A stretch of 64,000 bases of DNA from Urophycis tenuis (GCA_036785325.1 JAXIVH010000017.1:1685785-1749784), one strand, 5' to 3'; shown: positions 48,241 to 63,750, counted from the stretch's first letter. Notes: generated from the sequence alone by a model not told the origin. Made by a program: numbers and translations.

Positions 48241-51200
48241 CTGTCTGTGTGTGTCAGACGAGGGGACAGTGAAACAGTGACCCGCCCAGCAGGAGAGCGG
48301 TCCTAATAGACCACTCTGTGTTTGACTATTTGCCAAGGTATTCAACAGGGACGCTTGTTTAAAAAAAAAAACACACAAAAAACAAGTTCAATAGCAGTGA
48401 GTGAGTTCTCGCATGCTCCCCCTCAAACCCATTCTGATAAATCAAAACTGTCAGCTGGTCTGGTCGGTGACATAAAAAAAAACAAGACATCAAGAATAAG
48501 TACCTTGTGACATCTAAAAAAAGGAGGCCTTTCTGCTCTGCAGTTTGGGTTTGAAACAAGGCTTCTTTTCAGCCTGGAAGTTCCTCATTTGAAACCCCAT
48601 TACCCGTCCATTTCAATTAGATTAGAGATCAAAACGGTGGGGGTCATGTAAAACATGTTAGCCGCCCTGCGCCAGAATAGTGTGCCTAGCTATTTCCATC
48701 AAGTCTTGTGCTTCAGATGAGAGTGTAAACGAAACCATGCGAAACCATTTCTGAACTTCGTGTCATCAATTTCGATCACACGGCGCCAAAACGGGTAAAG
48801 ACCTTTTTTCTCCTCCATTCCGCTCGGCCGCGGTCAAACAACGGTGAACGCATGAAAGGTGCGTTTCATAACTAGTTAATTTGTAATTTTCCTAAGGAGC
48901 AGGGTGAATGATTTCATGCGTACCAAGGTTGGATTCGCTGGAACTAAGACTATAGAGGTTGCCATGTTCTCAATGGCAGATGTTTCACGCGCCACGGTGA
49001 AATGAGATCACCTCGCCTTTATCTATTGGAATGCCATGTAAATAAGGTGGCTATACAGACACACATCTAACTGTTCGCAGGTTATCGTAATTTGAACTTC
49101 ATGTTCCTGTTCATACAACCATGAGATGCACCACAAAAAAAAAAAACAGGCACAGCTCATTGGAATAAGCCCGACGGCTCTGAAGACCTCAAACATCAAG
49201 TTTCACACACTGACTCATCAAAAGCCAGCCTTACATTACAAAAAACATCCAACGAAGAACCTTTTGTCCCTCTAGTGATGATATGATCAGCTTCTCAGAT
49301 ACATTCTGTCTTGCATGGGTTTTAAATGAAAGGGTGCTTTATTCCAGCAATCTAAACATCGTCAATGTGACAACCTTCAGAGCTTCCAAAAGCCATACGT
49401 TTAAGTTGCCTTAGCCCTCCAAACAAGCCGTTAGTGACCCACTGATCCCCATTGAAGTTGTGATTGCACCATCGATACCCACTTTGAAGTCAAATCAACT
49501 TTGTCGGACTTTCATTCGAGGTCTGCAAAGGTCGACATGAAAACCTGCGACAATTTGGAGACAGACTGGAAATCAACAAACAAAGCGGGAACAACGCGGT
49601 CAAATCAAGTAGCACACAGATAAATGTTCACCCCCCCCCCCAAAGAACATTCAGTGCACGCCCAGACTGCAACAACACCATCAGCGGACCGCGGCGGGCA
49701 GACTGGGAAACGGGAGGGGGGGGGGGGCCCACACAACAATATCCTGTCCCAACTCGCTGCCCCCCCCCCCCCCATGCCCAAGGGCCTAGTGGCACGGCCC
49801 GATTCCTACCACAGTGCCAACGGGCCATTGCATTGACATGCTGGGGATGCCGGAGCCATGCCTTGTAGGACACTGTCTGTCCAAGGACCTATGGAATGGA
49901 ACTTGGTGGTTGTTTGTGGTCATTGGCTACAATATGAATCACTTTTTGAGGCCACCCTTAAAAGGAGAGGGAAGTGTTGCAAGGACCAGCTGTAGCCCAT
50001 GTATTACAGACAGCGACAGTAAGCAAGCACATAAGGGTTGATTGTATGGGGTCGATGCAAGGAGGTGGATGAATTCAGCGACACCATGCCAGGTTAGGTT
50101 CTTTAACTTTCAGTGTGGCAACGCCTGGACAGCCATCAATAATTCATCAAGTCCTAAAGTAGTTTGGAAAGCAAGGCCATGCACTACTGGCAGCTGTTAT
50201 GCCATAAGCTCCCAAGTGTTTCTGAGCGGATTCTCGTGGTTAGGCTGCCACAGCTCAACATTGCTCGACGCAATATCGAGCGTGTGGGGAATAAAAGGCA
50301 GCATAACGCAGAAACAGACATAATATATGATATAACACAGGGATCCTACAGAGAGATGAAGGCCTCGCTTAACACCTCGTTTAACCCCTATCCTCCCTCA
50401 CCTTAACGGAGACGAGACATGGCATTAAACAGGTGAAAGATTTACGACCGAGGAGCGCGGATGATTCACTGCTGCACACTGGAATGCAGACGCGTCCCGG
50501 GGAGATGAAAACCACCACCACGGAGAGCTGAGACACGCCGAGGAAGATGGAGACCCCGGCCATGGCAATCGCTCAATCATATTTTGTGATGGAATTTGGG
50601 CCTAGATCTGAATGAATTGTGTGATATGCATTACTGGGCGCACCACTGCAGGCTCGTTTGAAGTTGTCCAGCAGCCTGAGATTTAAAAAAACATACCGAA
50701 AACGTGTGTCTGCTTTCAAATAAGTCCCTTTGTTTGTCGAGTGAATGCTCCGTCGATTTATATGAACGCCATTGATAGGAACCCCACCATGACCTCTGCA
50801 GTAAACGCAGGCAGCTAGATAGAAATCGGTGGATTTTAAAATCTGGAAATGTACTGAACAACTTTAAATCCAGAAGTTTCCTTTCCAAATCCATATTTCA
50901 AAAATTATTTTGCATAAAGAATCAGATGCGGTGTTAACTTCAAGTTTGAAAGTGATCGCTATAATCCATATACCTTCTTATTGCAAAACCCGCTAAATCG
51001 CATTGAGCCCTTTCGAGTTTAAAGCTCCCTACTCGTTGGGACTGGTGATAGTAGTCCACAGTTACTCGAACAAGTATAAAACACAAAACACCGTTGATTT
51101 GCAACACCCCAGCGATATTTTAACTCGGGAGTCCCCGGCTGCAATATAACAAGTGCAGCAGCACCAAGTCGGCAAGCCGACAAGACCACATGAGCACCAG

Positions 51201-51273
51201 ACCAAACTGACGGGCGGAGCAAAGTTTATCGCCATAGCTCCAACGCAGATTAAATAAAAAAAGGTACACTTAC

Positions 51274-51565
51274 TACAAAAGGGAAAATGCCGATATTCAC
51301 TCAATGCAACGTATCCTTCGTCCCGTGCAAAAACAAAACAAACGATCGATGCGTGTGGTTGTTGTTGCAGGAGCTTGACAAGTGAAGTTTCTGTGCTGTC
51401 TCTCAGCTCAGCATGGCGGCTGGTAGGAGCGACTGGACTCGATCCTCCCCGAGGCTGTTGCATTAACGCAGCGATGGGAGGGGGGGAGCGGAGGGCGTGG
51501 GAGCCAGATAAACCCAAGTTACTCGCTGGGATCCCGTGCAAAACAAAACGATTTAAAAACGTTTC
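51274..51565 (-). other. sema4d: Probable sema4d exon 1 (5' UTR)
   Basis: The minus strand carries a moderately CpG-rich segment ending in a strong splice donor (GTA|GTAAGT at 51,274). It follows a TATA-like box and has the same orientation as sema4d, with no competing gene between. It holds a minimal upstream ORF (51,403-51,414) with a near-perfect Kozak context, and a longer in-frame ATG at 51,463 whose frame stays open to the donor. Membership of sema4d is inferred from position and orientation, not proved. Confidence 0.5.
51403..51414 (-). promoter_or_regulatory. Minimal upstream ORF (Met-Leu-Ser-stop) in predicted exon 1
   Basis: Reads GCCGCCATGCTGAGCTGA on the minus strand: a textbook Kozak context followed by a four-codon ORF. 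If exon 1 is transcribed as predicted, this would be met by scanning ribosomes before the main start and would normally lower translation of the main ORF. Confidence 0.45.
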
Positions 51566-51589
51566 TAGCCTGATATGAAAACACACGGG

Positions 51590-51598
51590 CCTTTTATC
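51590..51598 (-). promoter_or_regulatory. TATA-like box of the probable sema4d promoter
   Basis: On the minus strand the sequence reads GATAAAAGG about 25-30 bases before the inferred start of exon 1 (near 51,565). The following 300 bases are richer in CpG than their surroundings. This is motif evidence only; no CCAAT box is obvious immediately upstream. Confidence 0.35.
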
Positions 51599-51599
51599 G

Positions 51600-54500
51600 G
51601 CTTGTTTGTTTTATTTGATACTTTATTAAAAACTAAATAATGAACTAATTATAAGTAATAATAATTGTGAACCTAGAAGTTGTGTCATTTTCTTTTTACA
51701 TTTCCAGTTGAGTGAAATAAAAATGCCATTTGACCTAACCCTGCTATTAATGATAATGTAATAATGAAAACGTAAAAAACAAGTAATTTAGCAACAGTAG
51801 CCTATACATTGTGTATCAGAGAGGGGTTGCCTATGTGTGGGTGCACCAAAGGTCGCTGTTTGATTTGGGGCGAAGGGTTACATAACGTTTTCTCTAGTTG
51901 GAGGACTGGAGTGTAAACAAAGTGAAGTACGGACAGACTGACCCCCTTGTGTTATTCCGCACGACAGAGGAGGGATTGGAGGGCGACTCCAAGGCGATCG
52001 AGTCTGAATACAATGGCGCTCATTCATTCACAGCCTTTGCTGCTGGTACAAAAAAAAAACTACAAAAACAACAACAATGTGTCAGTTTGAATTACAGGTG
52101 GATTATTTAAATACGATTTAAAAGGGTCTCTACGTTTTAGTTAAATGCACATTTCTACTTTCCTCCACAGTTGTTATATGATAATACAACATTTATAACT
52201 GTTAACTGTTGGCCTACTCAAGCCAAGAAAAACAGCATATAGGCTAGGGTAATTCAAGAGGTATAATGTCTGTGAAATCCTATGTCTTATGTCCATGTGT
52301 AATGTCTGTAACATGTGTCACGTTTGTATAAGCCTCTATACATTTGTATATATATATAGCTTGTGTTGTTTTTTTTATTTTTTACAAAAAACGTGCATGT
52401 TTCTCAATCCAGCTTGTTATCATGTGAGTGAGCTGTTGATTTGGGAGCTTCCAGTTAAGATCTGTGTGGAGTTGAGGGAGCTTTAAGTGATGGCTGAATT
52501 GAAAAGCAGCTGTTATCTTCCGCCAAGTGGCATGTGTGGCTAAGAGAAAACAGGTGAACAGCCATGTGTGCCGATTATCTCCTAATGCCATAATGGAGTG
52601 TGGATGATTTGTTTTCACTTAGAAGGCACATATGCATTATTCACATGTTTCAATTTATGGTTATACCTTTTTTTACTTTGTTACTTTATACTTCAATGTC
52701 ACCGTCTTTGCTCACACAAACACAAAGGACACAAACACAAATGGCATGGACTCACATTGGACTACGAGTGAGTGAACAAGTATATGAGTGGGGGCTATGC
52801 TGTGCCTCCATGCCGGACTACCATCCTTCAAACTTGTCAGATATATTTAGAGCTCCAATAGCAGAAGGTCTACCCATGCTGCTGGGAGGAACACAACCAC
52901 TACAAGCACCTGAAAGGACCTGTGGGTGGTTTAGACATCAGATAAGGTAAGATGAGCTAACCTTTTATTGACTTCCTGCAAAGGGTGGGGGAAATCTGAT
53001 CACCCGTACAACAATACAAACATAAAACCGCTGATTAAACACATCACAAGGTACTACTATGTGCTAATTTATGCTGTCGGCCTCTTCCATGTTGTGCAGT
53101 AATGACAAGTGTGTGTTCAGCTGTGTGTACACTATGGCGTGTTAAATGTTTAAAAACGATTATGTCATGAGTGATTATTATTTACATTGATGTATTCATA
53201 AGTGCATATATGCATTCATGAATATGTAGAGCTGTTGGGTTATAAACAAAAGCACATTGGGAATATACAGTATCTCTCTGTTGGTATACAAGATCATTTA
53301 TGCCTCTACAGTGTTGAATATTCAGTGATCTGTGGTCCCACAGTAAACCTATAATGTCTGACATCATTAAATAAAGACACATGGCACTATACGACCTTTC
53401 TAATACATAGTATGTGCTCAACCATGCTTGGAGACGATGCTGCCATGAGGAAACTGCAGAACAGTTTGTGGCATTGAGAAAATGTCACATTTTGTCTGTT
53501 TTTGGCACAAACAATGAACAATGATGACCTCAAACAATGGTTATGTTGTGATGGACAACATAACATTGGCTCTCTCCAGGCTCCCAGCAGCTATCGTAGC
53601 TCATGATTTCCTCATATTCGATAGACTAAAAACTATAACAAAACGTTCACAGTGTAGGCCTGAACGACAATTCTCTATAAGATTGGGAGAACCCAGTACA
53701 ACTATCTGGTCCGTCCACCATTTCAGCCGTGGGTACGTTAGGTTTCTGACTCCAAGCTACATCACTATCGAACACATAGTTGGTAATACTAGCCACATAG
53801 AGAAGCAGCAATGACTCAGGTGTACAGCGTGAAGTATGTAGATAAGCAGTGACCTCTGGCGGACAAGATGGGACAACAAATGTTATGTTTATTTATTATA
53901 ATTGCGGTTTGCGCCGAACAAAATATTTGTTTGCAGAAATCCATGCCACCATGCGCCCCGCAAACCAGTTCCGTATTCAAACACTACACATTTGTATTAC
54001 ATTTATTAGCTTCTTCATTGTTTTGATTTATTACCTGTTAACTTTTCTTTTGAAAATACCAGTGCAAAGGCCACTGAAAAGACCCAGAATAAGCCTCAGT
54101 CGTGCCAGTCATACCAGCTTTGTCTAATACCTTCATTAGGCGCTTGCTGCCACTGCTAAACTGTCAGGGTGCAAGAGCCATACCGTTTAGTTTAGGCCTA
54201 TTACTTGCAAGACTCCTTAAAACTGACACTTGTGGTTGTTACAGAGGCGGACACCAGAGGGTAAACGCTGTAATTTACACCCCAGCAACAACTCTTAAGT
54301 GCAATGTCTAGGTGCTATATTTAAAGTTGTCACCATTGTTTGTCTCCAGAAATGATAGCCCCAAAGGTTAACTTCTAACGAGATGCTCCTAAAACCCTAA
54401 TACAGCTTTGCACACAAACGTTGCGTGTGTGTTTATATAAAAGTACTTAAATACTGCAGACCACTGTTTTCTAGACATTTTATGCATTTCGTGCTTATCG

Positions 54501-55100
54501 ACCATAAGGACATAACATATACCCTGCACCAATATATGGGCGTGGGCGGGCTTAAATCCGAACGACCATTCGGCTTCGTCGTTACTGCCATGTGTTGTAT
54601 TTTTTTCAACCAATGGCGAGGCGTAGCATTAATCTTTTTGCCGCACCCAAGTAAGCAGACAGTGGATGGGCGGTGCGACTAGATACGAGGATCCCCCTCA
54701 TTATCAGTAGGGATAAAATAGTGAAATCGCCTTCTCTCTTCGCGAAGCATTGTGTTATTGTATTATTCCAGCGACAAGAGGGTACGTATTTCATTCATCA
54801 ATGCAGTGTACAATCCCACGACCAATATCCGCAGAAGTGTACATGTGATAATAAGGCGATGAGTTATTACGGTCTGTTTTCTTTGTGGTGGCTACGGGGT
54901 AGCAACGTCGCTAGCCGCGCTGCTAAAGGCAATGTTGCTCTGCGAGCCATGGAGTCTGCAGAGGGGCGTGTGGGAGTGTGTACGTATGTTTTCATTTGGC
55001 TGGTACTTTTTCGCTCTCAAGTTGGGTGTCTCCAATGCACACTTTGCCGATTTTACGCCCGAATTACGCGAAAAGCCAGTGCTACTTAATAGGGGCAGCG
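51600..55100. other. Upstream intergenic DNA
   Basis: Mostly unique AT-rich sequence with no supported gene. A weak promoter-like patch on the plus strand lies near 54,605-54,785. Confidence 0.5.
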
Positions 55101-55109
55101 TGTGTTTCC

Positions 55110-55351
55110 GGTAACACTTTACAATAATGGCACGTTAATTAACGTTTAATTAATGTGAGGTAATGCAGTAATGCGCGTTAACCAACAACGGTGTTCATGT
55201 TAACTCAGTTAATGCTGTTAACTAATGTTTTAGGTTATACCTTCTTTAATAGGGTTAGGGTTAACCCTAACCCTATGCCGATGCTATATAGTGTTTCTAA
55301 TGACTCTATTAACTAATATTAATTAATGTGCTCTTATTGTGAAGTATTACC
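55110..55351. mobile_element. hAT-like MITE with 8-bp target duplication
   Basis: The left end GGTAACACTTTACAATAA matches the reverse complement of the right end with two mismatches. It is flanked on both sides by the exact 8-bp duplication GTGTTTCC (55,102-55,109 and 55,352-55,359), the size expected for hAT elements. Near its centre lies a perfect 24-base palindrome of telomere-type repeats. Confidence 0.92.
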
Positions 55352-55359
55352 GTGTTTCC

Positions 55360-57267
<1,908 letters not shown>

Positions 57268-57318
57268 TGCTAATACACAGGACCAGCAGATAGAGTCATG
57301 AGGAGGCCACTGCCCCCC

Positions 57319-57349
<31 letters not shown>

Positions 57350-58489
57350 ACATCAAGAAAAAAAAACCCCACATGGAAAAGACCTTCGCATGGTCTTCGT
57401 CTGTCGGTGCACTTTACATTTACAATTGGATGCAAATGGTGTAGTCCACTTTGAGTTTAAAAATAGTAGCTAGTATATTCATAGGCTGTGCATTACCCAA
57501 ATACTAATTACTCAATTATTTAATATTCCACAATGCCAACCCTTTCCCTTTTCTTATATCTCAAATTCATAATGTTGATGGTCTTTGTTAATTCCTAGTT
57601 ATTACAATTCATAGTTGGAGATGATGGTCTGCATGAGACCAAGGCTTGATTTAATAAATGATAATGGCTGAAAAGTGCATGGGTTAACAATTTGCAGTAT
57701 TGTGATGCCGTGTTGTTGGAGACAATGTACAGGCCTCACTGTGCTCTGTGGTAACAGAGACACACAGATAACGAGCACCCATGGCACATCTTCTTAGACG
57801 AAAAGGCCACTAAATGCATTCCTTTCCTCTCCGTCACTTGGTCAACACAGTGGGTTGGCTATTAAACATCCCCAAACACACTCATGCGCACGCACACACA
57901 CACACACACACACACACAATACACAGCAAGTTGCTCGTGGGATACTCCTGCCCTGAAGTTAAATCCATGGCATCCAGCGTTGAGATATAAAGAAGCCTCG
58001 CTCGGTCGTCTCTTGCACAACCAAAGACATCATTAAACCCATGGGGATGCACTCCCGTGGTCTCATAGAAAAGTCTGAACACTGTACTGTTTGGTCTTCC
58101 GTGACCTTTTTGTGGGTGCTTCCATGGGTGTCTGCATGACTGGCATATTTTTGGAGCACGCTAAATTGATGATTGATGATTTTAGTTTTGTCCATACAAA
58201 ATCCTCATGAGAGCAAACTCTTGTTGAAAAAGGGCATTTTTTTAAATATCGCCGTCGGTCTCAAGAGGCAACAGTGAAATTTCATTCAAAAGCGCAACGA
58301 AGCGGACCAGACCTCCTGACATCTACATCATATCTTAATGTTAATGTTACACCCAAGAATCGTGTTTTAGTGTCGCTGCTTAGCTTACCCTGACGCGGGT
58401 TTGCCTTCATTATGATCTTGAAGAAAGCTAGCATGATTTTAAGTGCAATCAATGAACGCAGACGATGTCTTTTACTGACGGCGTAGATA

Positions 58490-58814
58490 CAGGCCTATTC
58501 AATTAGCGGCCCGTGGGCCCGCATCCGGCCCAGAGGCACTTGCAAAGTGGCCCGGCGAGCCTGCAGATGTTTCTATAGAAATTCAAAAATGTCTTGTTTT
58601 TGCACTTTTTGATAGGCTATGCTTGTGTCAGATGTGACCACATTAAAAGGGAACAATAAATACAAATGTTTTTTTTTTTGCTTTATTACATTCATTTGTG
58701 TTGGTTTAAAAGTCATCATTAACGGCTGCTTATGAGCCACTGAAAAAGTTAGGCCCAGCTGAACTTTGAGGTTTTAAAATGTGGCCCAACTGAATTTTTA
58801 ATTGAATAGCCCTG
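58490..58814. mobile_element. Non-autonomous hAT-like element
   Basis: The ends CAGGCCTATTCAATTA and (reverse complement of the right end) CAGGGCTATTCAATTA are terminal inverted repeats. A near-identical flank GCGTAGAT / GCGTAGAA suggests an 8-bp duplication offset by one inserted base. Internal sequence has the GGCCCG-rich motif usual in such elements; no transposase. Confidence 0.8.
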
Positions 58815-58829
58815 GCGTAGAAGCTACGG

Positions 58830-61490
58830 CTCACCACGTTCTACACCCAGAGGCAGGGGGATAGTCAAGTAGCTTTGACTCCTAGTCCGAAGGTTTTGTA
58901 TTCGAACCCCAGTCTTTGCACACTACATGGCATTGCATTGCATGCGCACAAATAAAAAACACACAATTCTGCTATTTGCATGTGTACTTTCGCGGCCGAG
59001 AAGAGCCTTCACAAGACTAAACTTGTTGCGTGATCCAGCTGTTGGGCAAATCTGTTGTTTTGCTGTATTGACGATGTGACAGGGTAATGAAGCATGTTGT
59101 TTTCGCCGGCTTACGGTCCTGACAGGGTGACCTTTATGACACTTTTTATTAACATACTTTCTGTGTATGGATAGAAATGGCCGTGTCTACCTGACAGAAC
59201 TGCCCGGTTATACCTGCTGATAATGGACTAAACACCACACCCCAAACCTCAGGGTTGTTTGTTGCCTAAACCGTCGGGATTTAATGACTTCTACCATTAC
59301 CTGTGAATTCCTGCACATTTGCACATTTACTACTGATTAATAAAGGAATATCTTATCTTATAAAATGGTGAGAAATGGTTTTGCCCAATCAGATTTCTTT
59401 GGCTGTGACTATAATGGCACGTCAATTAAACAAAACATGGGAACTATTTTAAAGAAATATGTAGGGGTGACGGTCATGATGGTTCGATGTTATTCCTGTG
59501 AGTCCAGCTGTTTTTGTGTGTGTGTGTGTCGTTTTCATTTTATTTCCTTTTGACCTTCCTCAAATCTGGGCCGGGTAACACAGGGCCGTTTCTGTTTGTT
59601 CCCGAGCTGCTTTCAGAAGGAAATGGGTGTTATCTGCACTGACGTAATGCTTTGCTCTGGCGAGAGCACCGCATCGTTAAAACATTCAAGCTGCCGTTCC
59701 AACCGTCGGCGTCGGCCCGGTCGGAACGCCAGGCGGAGCGCCGACGTTTATCAAAACATGGGCGTAGCGTCGCTGATGTCACCCACGGGCTCCCCGAGGT
59801 GCACTTTGAGGCCTGAGGTCTGGCAGGCTGTTTGGTGCGTGTGTGTGTGTGTGTGTCGTGTGGGGAGAGTGAAGCCCGGGCAGAGCTGGTCATCTGTGAC
59901 ACCGATCTGGATCAGCAGAAACAGCACTTCTAAATAGACACACTTCTTAAATGAGGCTCTCGGTGGGCCTGGTTTGTGACACTTTGAGTGGCCGTCATGG
60001 TTCAGATATTCAGTTCCCTCTCTCCGGATGACACTTTGCACCGGAGGGATTGCCGAGAATCGATGACGATGCGTGGCAACACACTATTTAGTTTGGTTCA
60101 AACGCGCTACAAGTTTGAACATAATTTTGATTACCAAATAATCAGTACGCAAGTAAACGCACGTCTGGCTACATGTGTACGTGCAGGTCTTCTGGTTCGA
60201 AAAAAAGTGCCTGCTTTAACACAGACTCGCTTCAGCTGTACGATCAGCTGTTCTTACATAACAGTCATGGCTGAGGACCATCTCCAGTTTCCATGGTAAT
60301 GAGTTTAGTTTCCATAGCGATCGGAGAGGTCCCATCTTCCTCCACATTTTCACACGTTGCTCATCATTCATGTCTTTAAAACATGACAGTATGTGGGCTT
60401 GCATAATTATAGCTTCGGCCAAAGAGCAGAATGGAGTGTATCCTGTTGCACCATAACTCCGTAGCATCGTAATTGTATAATGTGGGGATGTGGACATGAT
60501 GTTGGTGAGCTACGCTCTTGCAAATGCCAACTGAGAGACTGGTCTAATGCTCCTGTGTTCAATGTTCAGGCAAGAGCTCCAAATAGTTTTGTTTCTGTAA
60601 TTGCATATTGCTTGATGATTTAGTAAAAAACATTTATGTACTTGCACGTATACGTTTAAGGGTTAACACTAAATGGTGTATTTGTGATGTGTTCAACATG
60701 AAACTACAGCCAGTATTCATTAACTTTATCTACAGGAAAGAGCTTGAATATTACCATATTAGGCCCAATTTCTCTTATTTCCCCCAAAAAAGTTAAGCTT
60801 CAGACACAATGGCTGTAAGTGCAAAGTCAGGTGAACGGACTGATAGCCGTTGCCAAAACATTAAAAGCCTCATTTGTTGATTCTGCTTAGACCTGATTGT
60901 GGTAATTGCATTGGTCTCGTCTTGTGCCTGAAGCCTTCGGCAAAAGTTTTTTTGGGGGGGGGTAAAGTGATTCAGTAAAAAACAGTTTGTTATTCATGAC
61001 GGCGTGTGGGGTTGAGGGTTGGTTTATTAATGAGCGAGTCTGGCACCGGTACTGAGGTCCATCTCTGTTGATGTACTGATGCATAACTAATATCCCAGTA
61101 GTTGGCCGGAGACAAAACAAGCGGGCTCTCCCACACCAGAGCTCGTCTGAGGACCAGTCCAGTACAGCGGTCTTGGGTCACTCTGGGTTTTTCCCCTGTC
61201 CCCCTGATACTCGCATCCCAATTAACGGACGAGATGTTTCAACGAAAACGCCAGAAGGACGATGCTAAGGAGCCGAATCAAGCGGGATGTGCCGGGGACG
61301 AGGAGGGCCCGGGCGTCGTTGTCTCTAAGATGGAGGCGCTTCTCGGTGTCTCCGCCTCCATGGCGACAATCTGGAATTTCTTCAGCCGAGGGAAACGTGA
61401 GATGGCCCCCTCGTTTGGTACGGGGTTCCCCCTTTTTCCTCCGCGTAGAATCAGCCATGACGTCGGTTACGTTATGAAGGCACCAATAGA
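58830..61490. other. Intergenic DNA, nothing convincing
   Basis: A tRNA-like B-box remnant (GTATTCGAACCCC) lies near 58,900. Otherwise I see no gene or named repeat. Confidence 0.45.
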
Positions 61491-61499
61491 AAGATGTAC

Positions 61500-61550
61500 T
61501 TTTACATTTGGCGCGTTTGTCCAAAGCGACTTACAATAAGTGCATTTGTC
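61500..61550 (-). mobile_element. L2/SINE tail remnant
   Basis: On the minus strand TTGTAAGTCGCTTTGGACAA followed by a remnant of the usual AAAGCGTCTGCTAAAT end. Confidence 0.6.
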
Positions 61551-62898
61551 TCAAGAAGGTGAGACGTTCTTTAATAGTTGTCGTACTACGAACACGCTTG
61601 CTTTTTTCTATCTATGACTGAATTTATGCGGCAGCACCAAAGGTGTGGATTTTTAAATCTTTTTACTGTGGTTGGCCGGAGATTTAAGAGGTGTTTTCAG
61701 AAGCTTTGTCCTGCAGTAAAAGTAAGTGTACACCAGGAGAGAGAGACAGATTATGTCGCATTCACGCGCTTCTGGGTTTGACTTTCAGTTGCCATGGCAG
61801 CGGAGTGGACCGTTTTTTTGGCCGGACTGTAGAACTGGTGTGAACTAATGGTCTATCTACACACTGTAGCCCATTGTCTAAACCAGGGGCAACTACTACT
61901 CCGCTCCGCTGCAATTTAGAGTCTCCAATATTGAGCTATCGCCTTCTTGTTTCAGGCCTGGGGTGAAGACGATACCAACTGGACCTCGTCCATAGCACGG
62001 GGTTTGTGTCCAAAATGGCGTTCTTTTTTGTTGTTGTTGTTGTGGGGCCACACAGGCTAACTCTTGTGTCTCTTTCCACCAGCTCTCGTCCGGGGGCCTC
62101 CACTGTTGGGTGTGAATGTTGTGATTTCAGCTCATCAGGGGAGGGTGTAGTCACAGGAAACGGAATAGGTGGTGGTTGTGGTGTGTGTGTGTGTGTGGTG
62201 AGGTTGGGGGGAGGAGGGGGAGGCAGAGAAGAGACGCGTGACAGGACAGGAAGTAGAGGCGAGGTCGGGGGTGGGTGGGTGGGTGGGGGTGGTGTGTTGT
62301 GTAGCTCAGGCATCATGTACTTCGACAGGATCTTGGGTGTTACCTTGAGGCAGCCTCTCTCACTGTCCATCAGCCTGCTCTCCCCTGGGGGGGGGGGGGG
62401 CTCTCATCTCTCATCTCCCCAGCTGACCGCTTCCTGTCTTCCGGCCCGCCGCCTCGCCTCTTTGAGTGGACCGGGCTGCCGATCGAGCGGTGCCATTACT
62501 TGACATGGCGTGTGGGTACGGCCGGGCCTGTAGATGGTCCGAAACAGGATCAATAATCATACTTGGGGCGTTTTCGGTTTCAGACATTGATTTTTAGCTG
62601 CTTCCCTTTTTGTTGTTTCCTGCTGATTTCTAATCATTTGCCTATTGTTTCACGTATCTTACCTTCTTGTATCACACATCATTGTGACACACTCGCAGCG
62701 TACACACACACAGACACACACAGTACGTGTCCAACAAGCAGGCAAGCCGGCCATTTTCACGTGACATTGATAGGTATGCGCTGAGTAGAGTCAGATGCAA
62801 CTTTTTAACCCAACAGCTGCGGCTAGCGTAACTGTCCAAAAGTGGGCCGACGCACGCATCACATCTGAACGTGGCGACCACTCCCCCGGGGGTAATCA

Positions 62899-63127
62899 GT
62901 TAGCGTGCGGGCCCCTGATGTTCCAGGATGTGTATGCAAAACGTGTCGTCATGCACTCAGATCTTGTACTTCTTGCTTTGTCTCAGATGGTCCTCTGTAG
63001 CTCTACTGGTAGAGCTACAGCTGCAAGGCTGGGAGGCACACTTGGGGCCACCTGTGTGTGTATTCATGTGCTTTATGTGCTATTCATGAGCTTTATGAAT
63101 GGCTTTTCCTCCCAAATTCCCTCACTC
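62899..63127 (+). repeat. Direct repeat copy 1 (tRNA-like SINE unit)
   Basis: Contains GGGCCCCTGATGTTCCAGGA, a tRNA-like A-box GTAGCTCTACTGGTAGAGC and an end GGCTTTTCCTCCCAAATTCC. The same series recurs at 63,752-63,951. Confidence 0.85.
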
Positions 63128-63292
63128 CTGTGATGAATAAAGCAGCCCATCTACTCATCAATCTAAAAGTGTCCACCAAATGACACAGACACACGTATGG
63201 TATAGAATTACCAGCAAAGTGAATCGTTTTCTGATGGGAAACCTGAAGGCACAACAAAAGCTTGTTTGTCCTTTGAAAACCTTCTTCTAAAA

Positions 63293-63750
63293 CAGGGGTG
63301 GGCAAACGTTTTGGCTCAAGGGCCACGTTGTGTTTTGGAAATTGAAGGCCGGGCCGGCGACCGTACAAAAGTAAATATATAATTGCAATTACATGTAAAA
63401 CCTTTTTTTTTTATTTTTTTTTAAAGGACAGAAAACAACTCATAAACACATACGGCCTTTCATCGAACCCCTGTGAATAAATATTTTGTCGTCCACTCTT
63501 TGTTTAAAAACCCGACACTCGCTGTCAACGTTTTGTGTCTTTTGACTGCTCATTTTGTCAACGCACTCATATCCGGTGTGCAGCGGAGAGTGAAATGATT
63601 GACCGTCAATAGGGGGTTGTACGTGCAGTGCGCCATCTAGTGGTTTTAACCATAAAGTCATCTATTGCAAGAAAAATCTAGCGAGCAGCCTATAACTTAA
63701 TTAGACCTTTTTTTCTAAATGCTCGGCGGGCCATACTTTGCCCACCTCTG
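63293..63750. mobile_element. hAT-like non-autonomous element
   Basis: The left end CAGGGGTGGGCAAACG and the right end ...CTTTGCCCACCTCTG are terminal inverted repeats of the CAGGGGTGGGCAAA class. The GGCCGGGCC motif is also typical. No intact target duplication. An internal CTCF-like GCGCCATCTAGTGG lies at about 63,630-63,645. Confidence 0.8.

Noticed and set aside
55251..55274. Interstitial telomere or chromosome-fusion scar
   Set aside because: The TTAGGG units form a 24-base palindrome inside a transposon with a clear target duplication.
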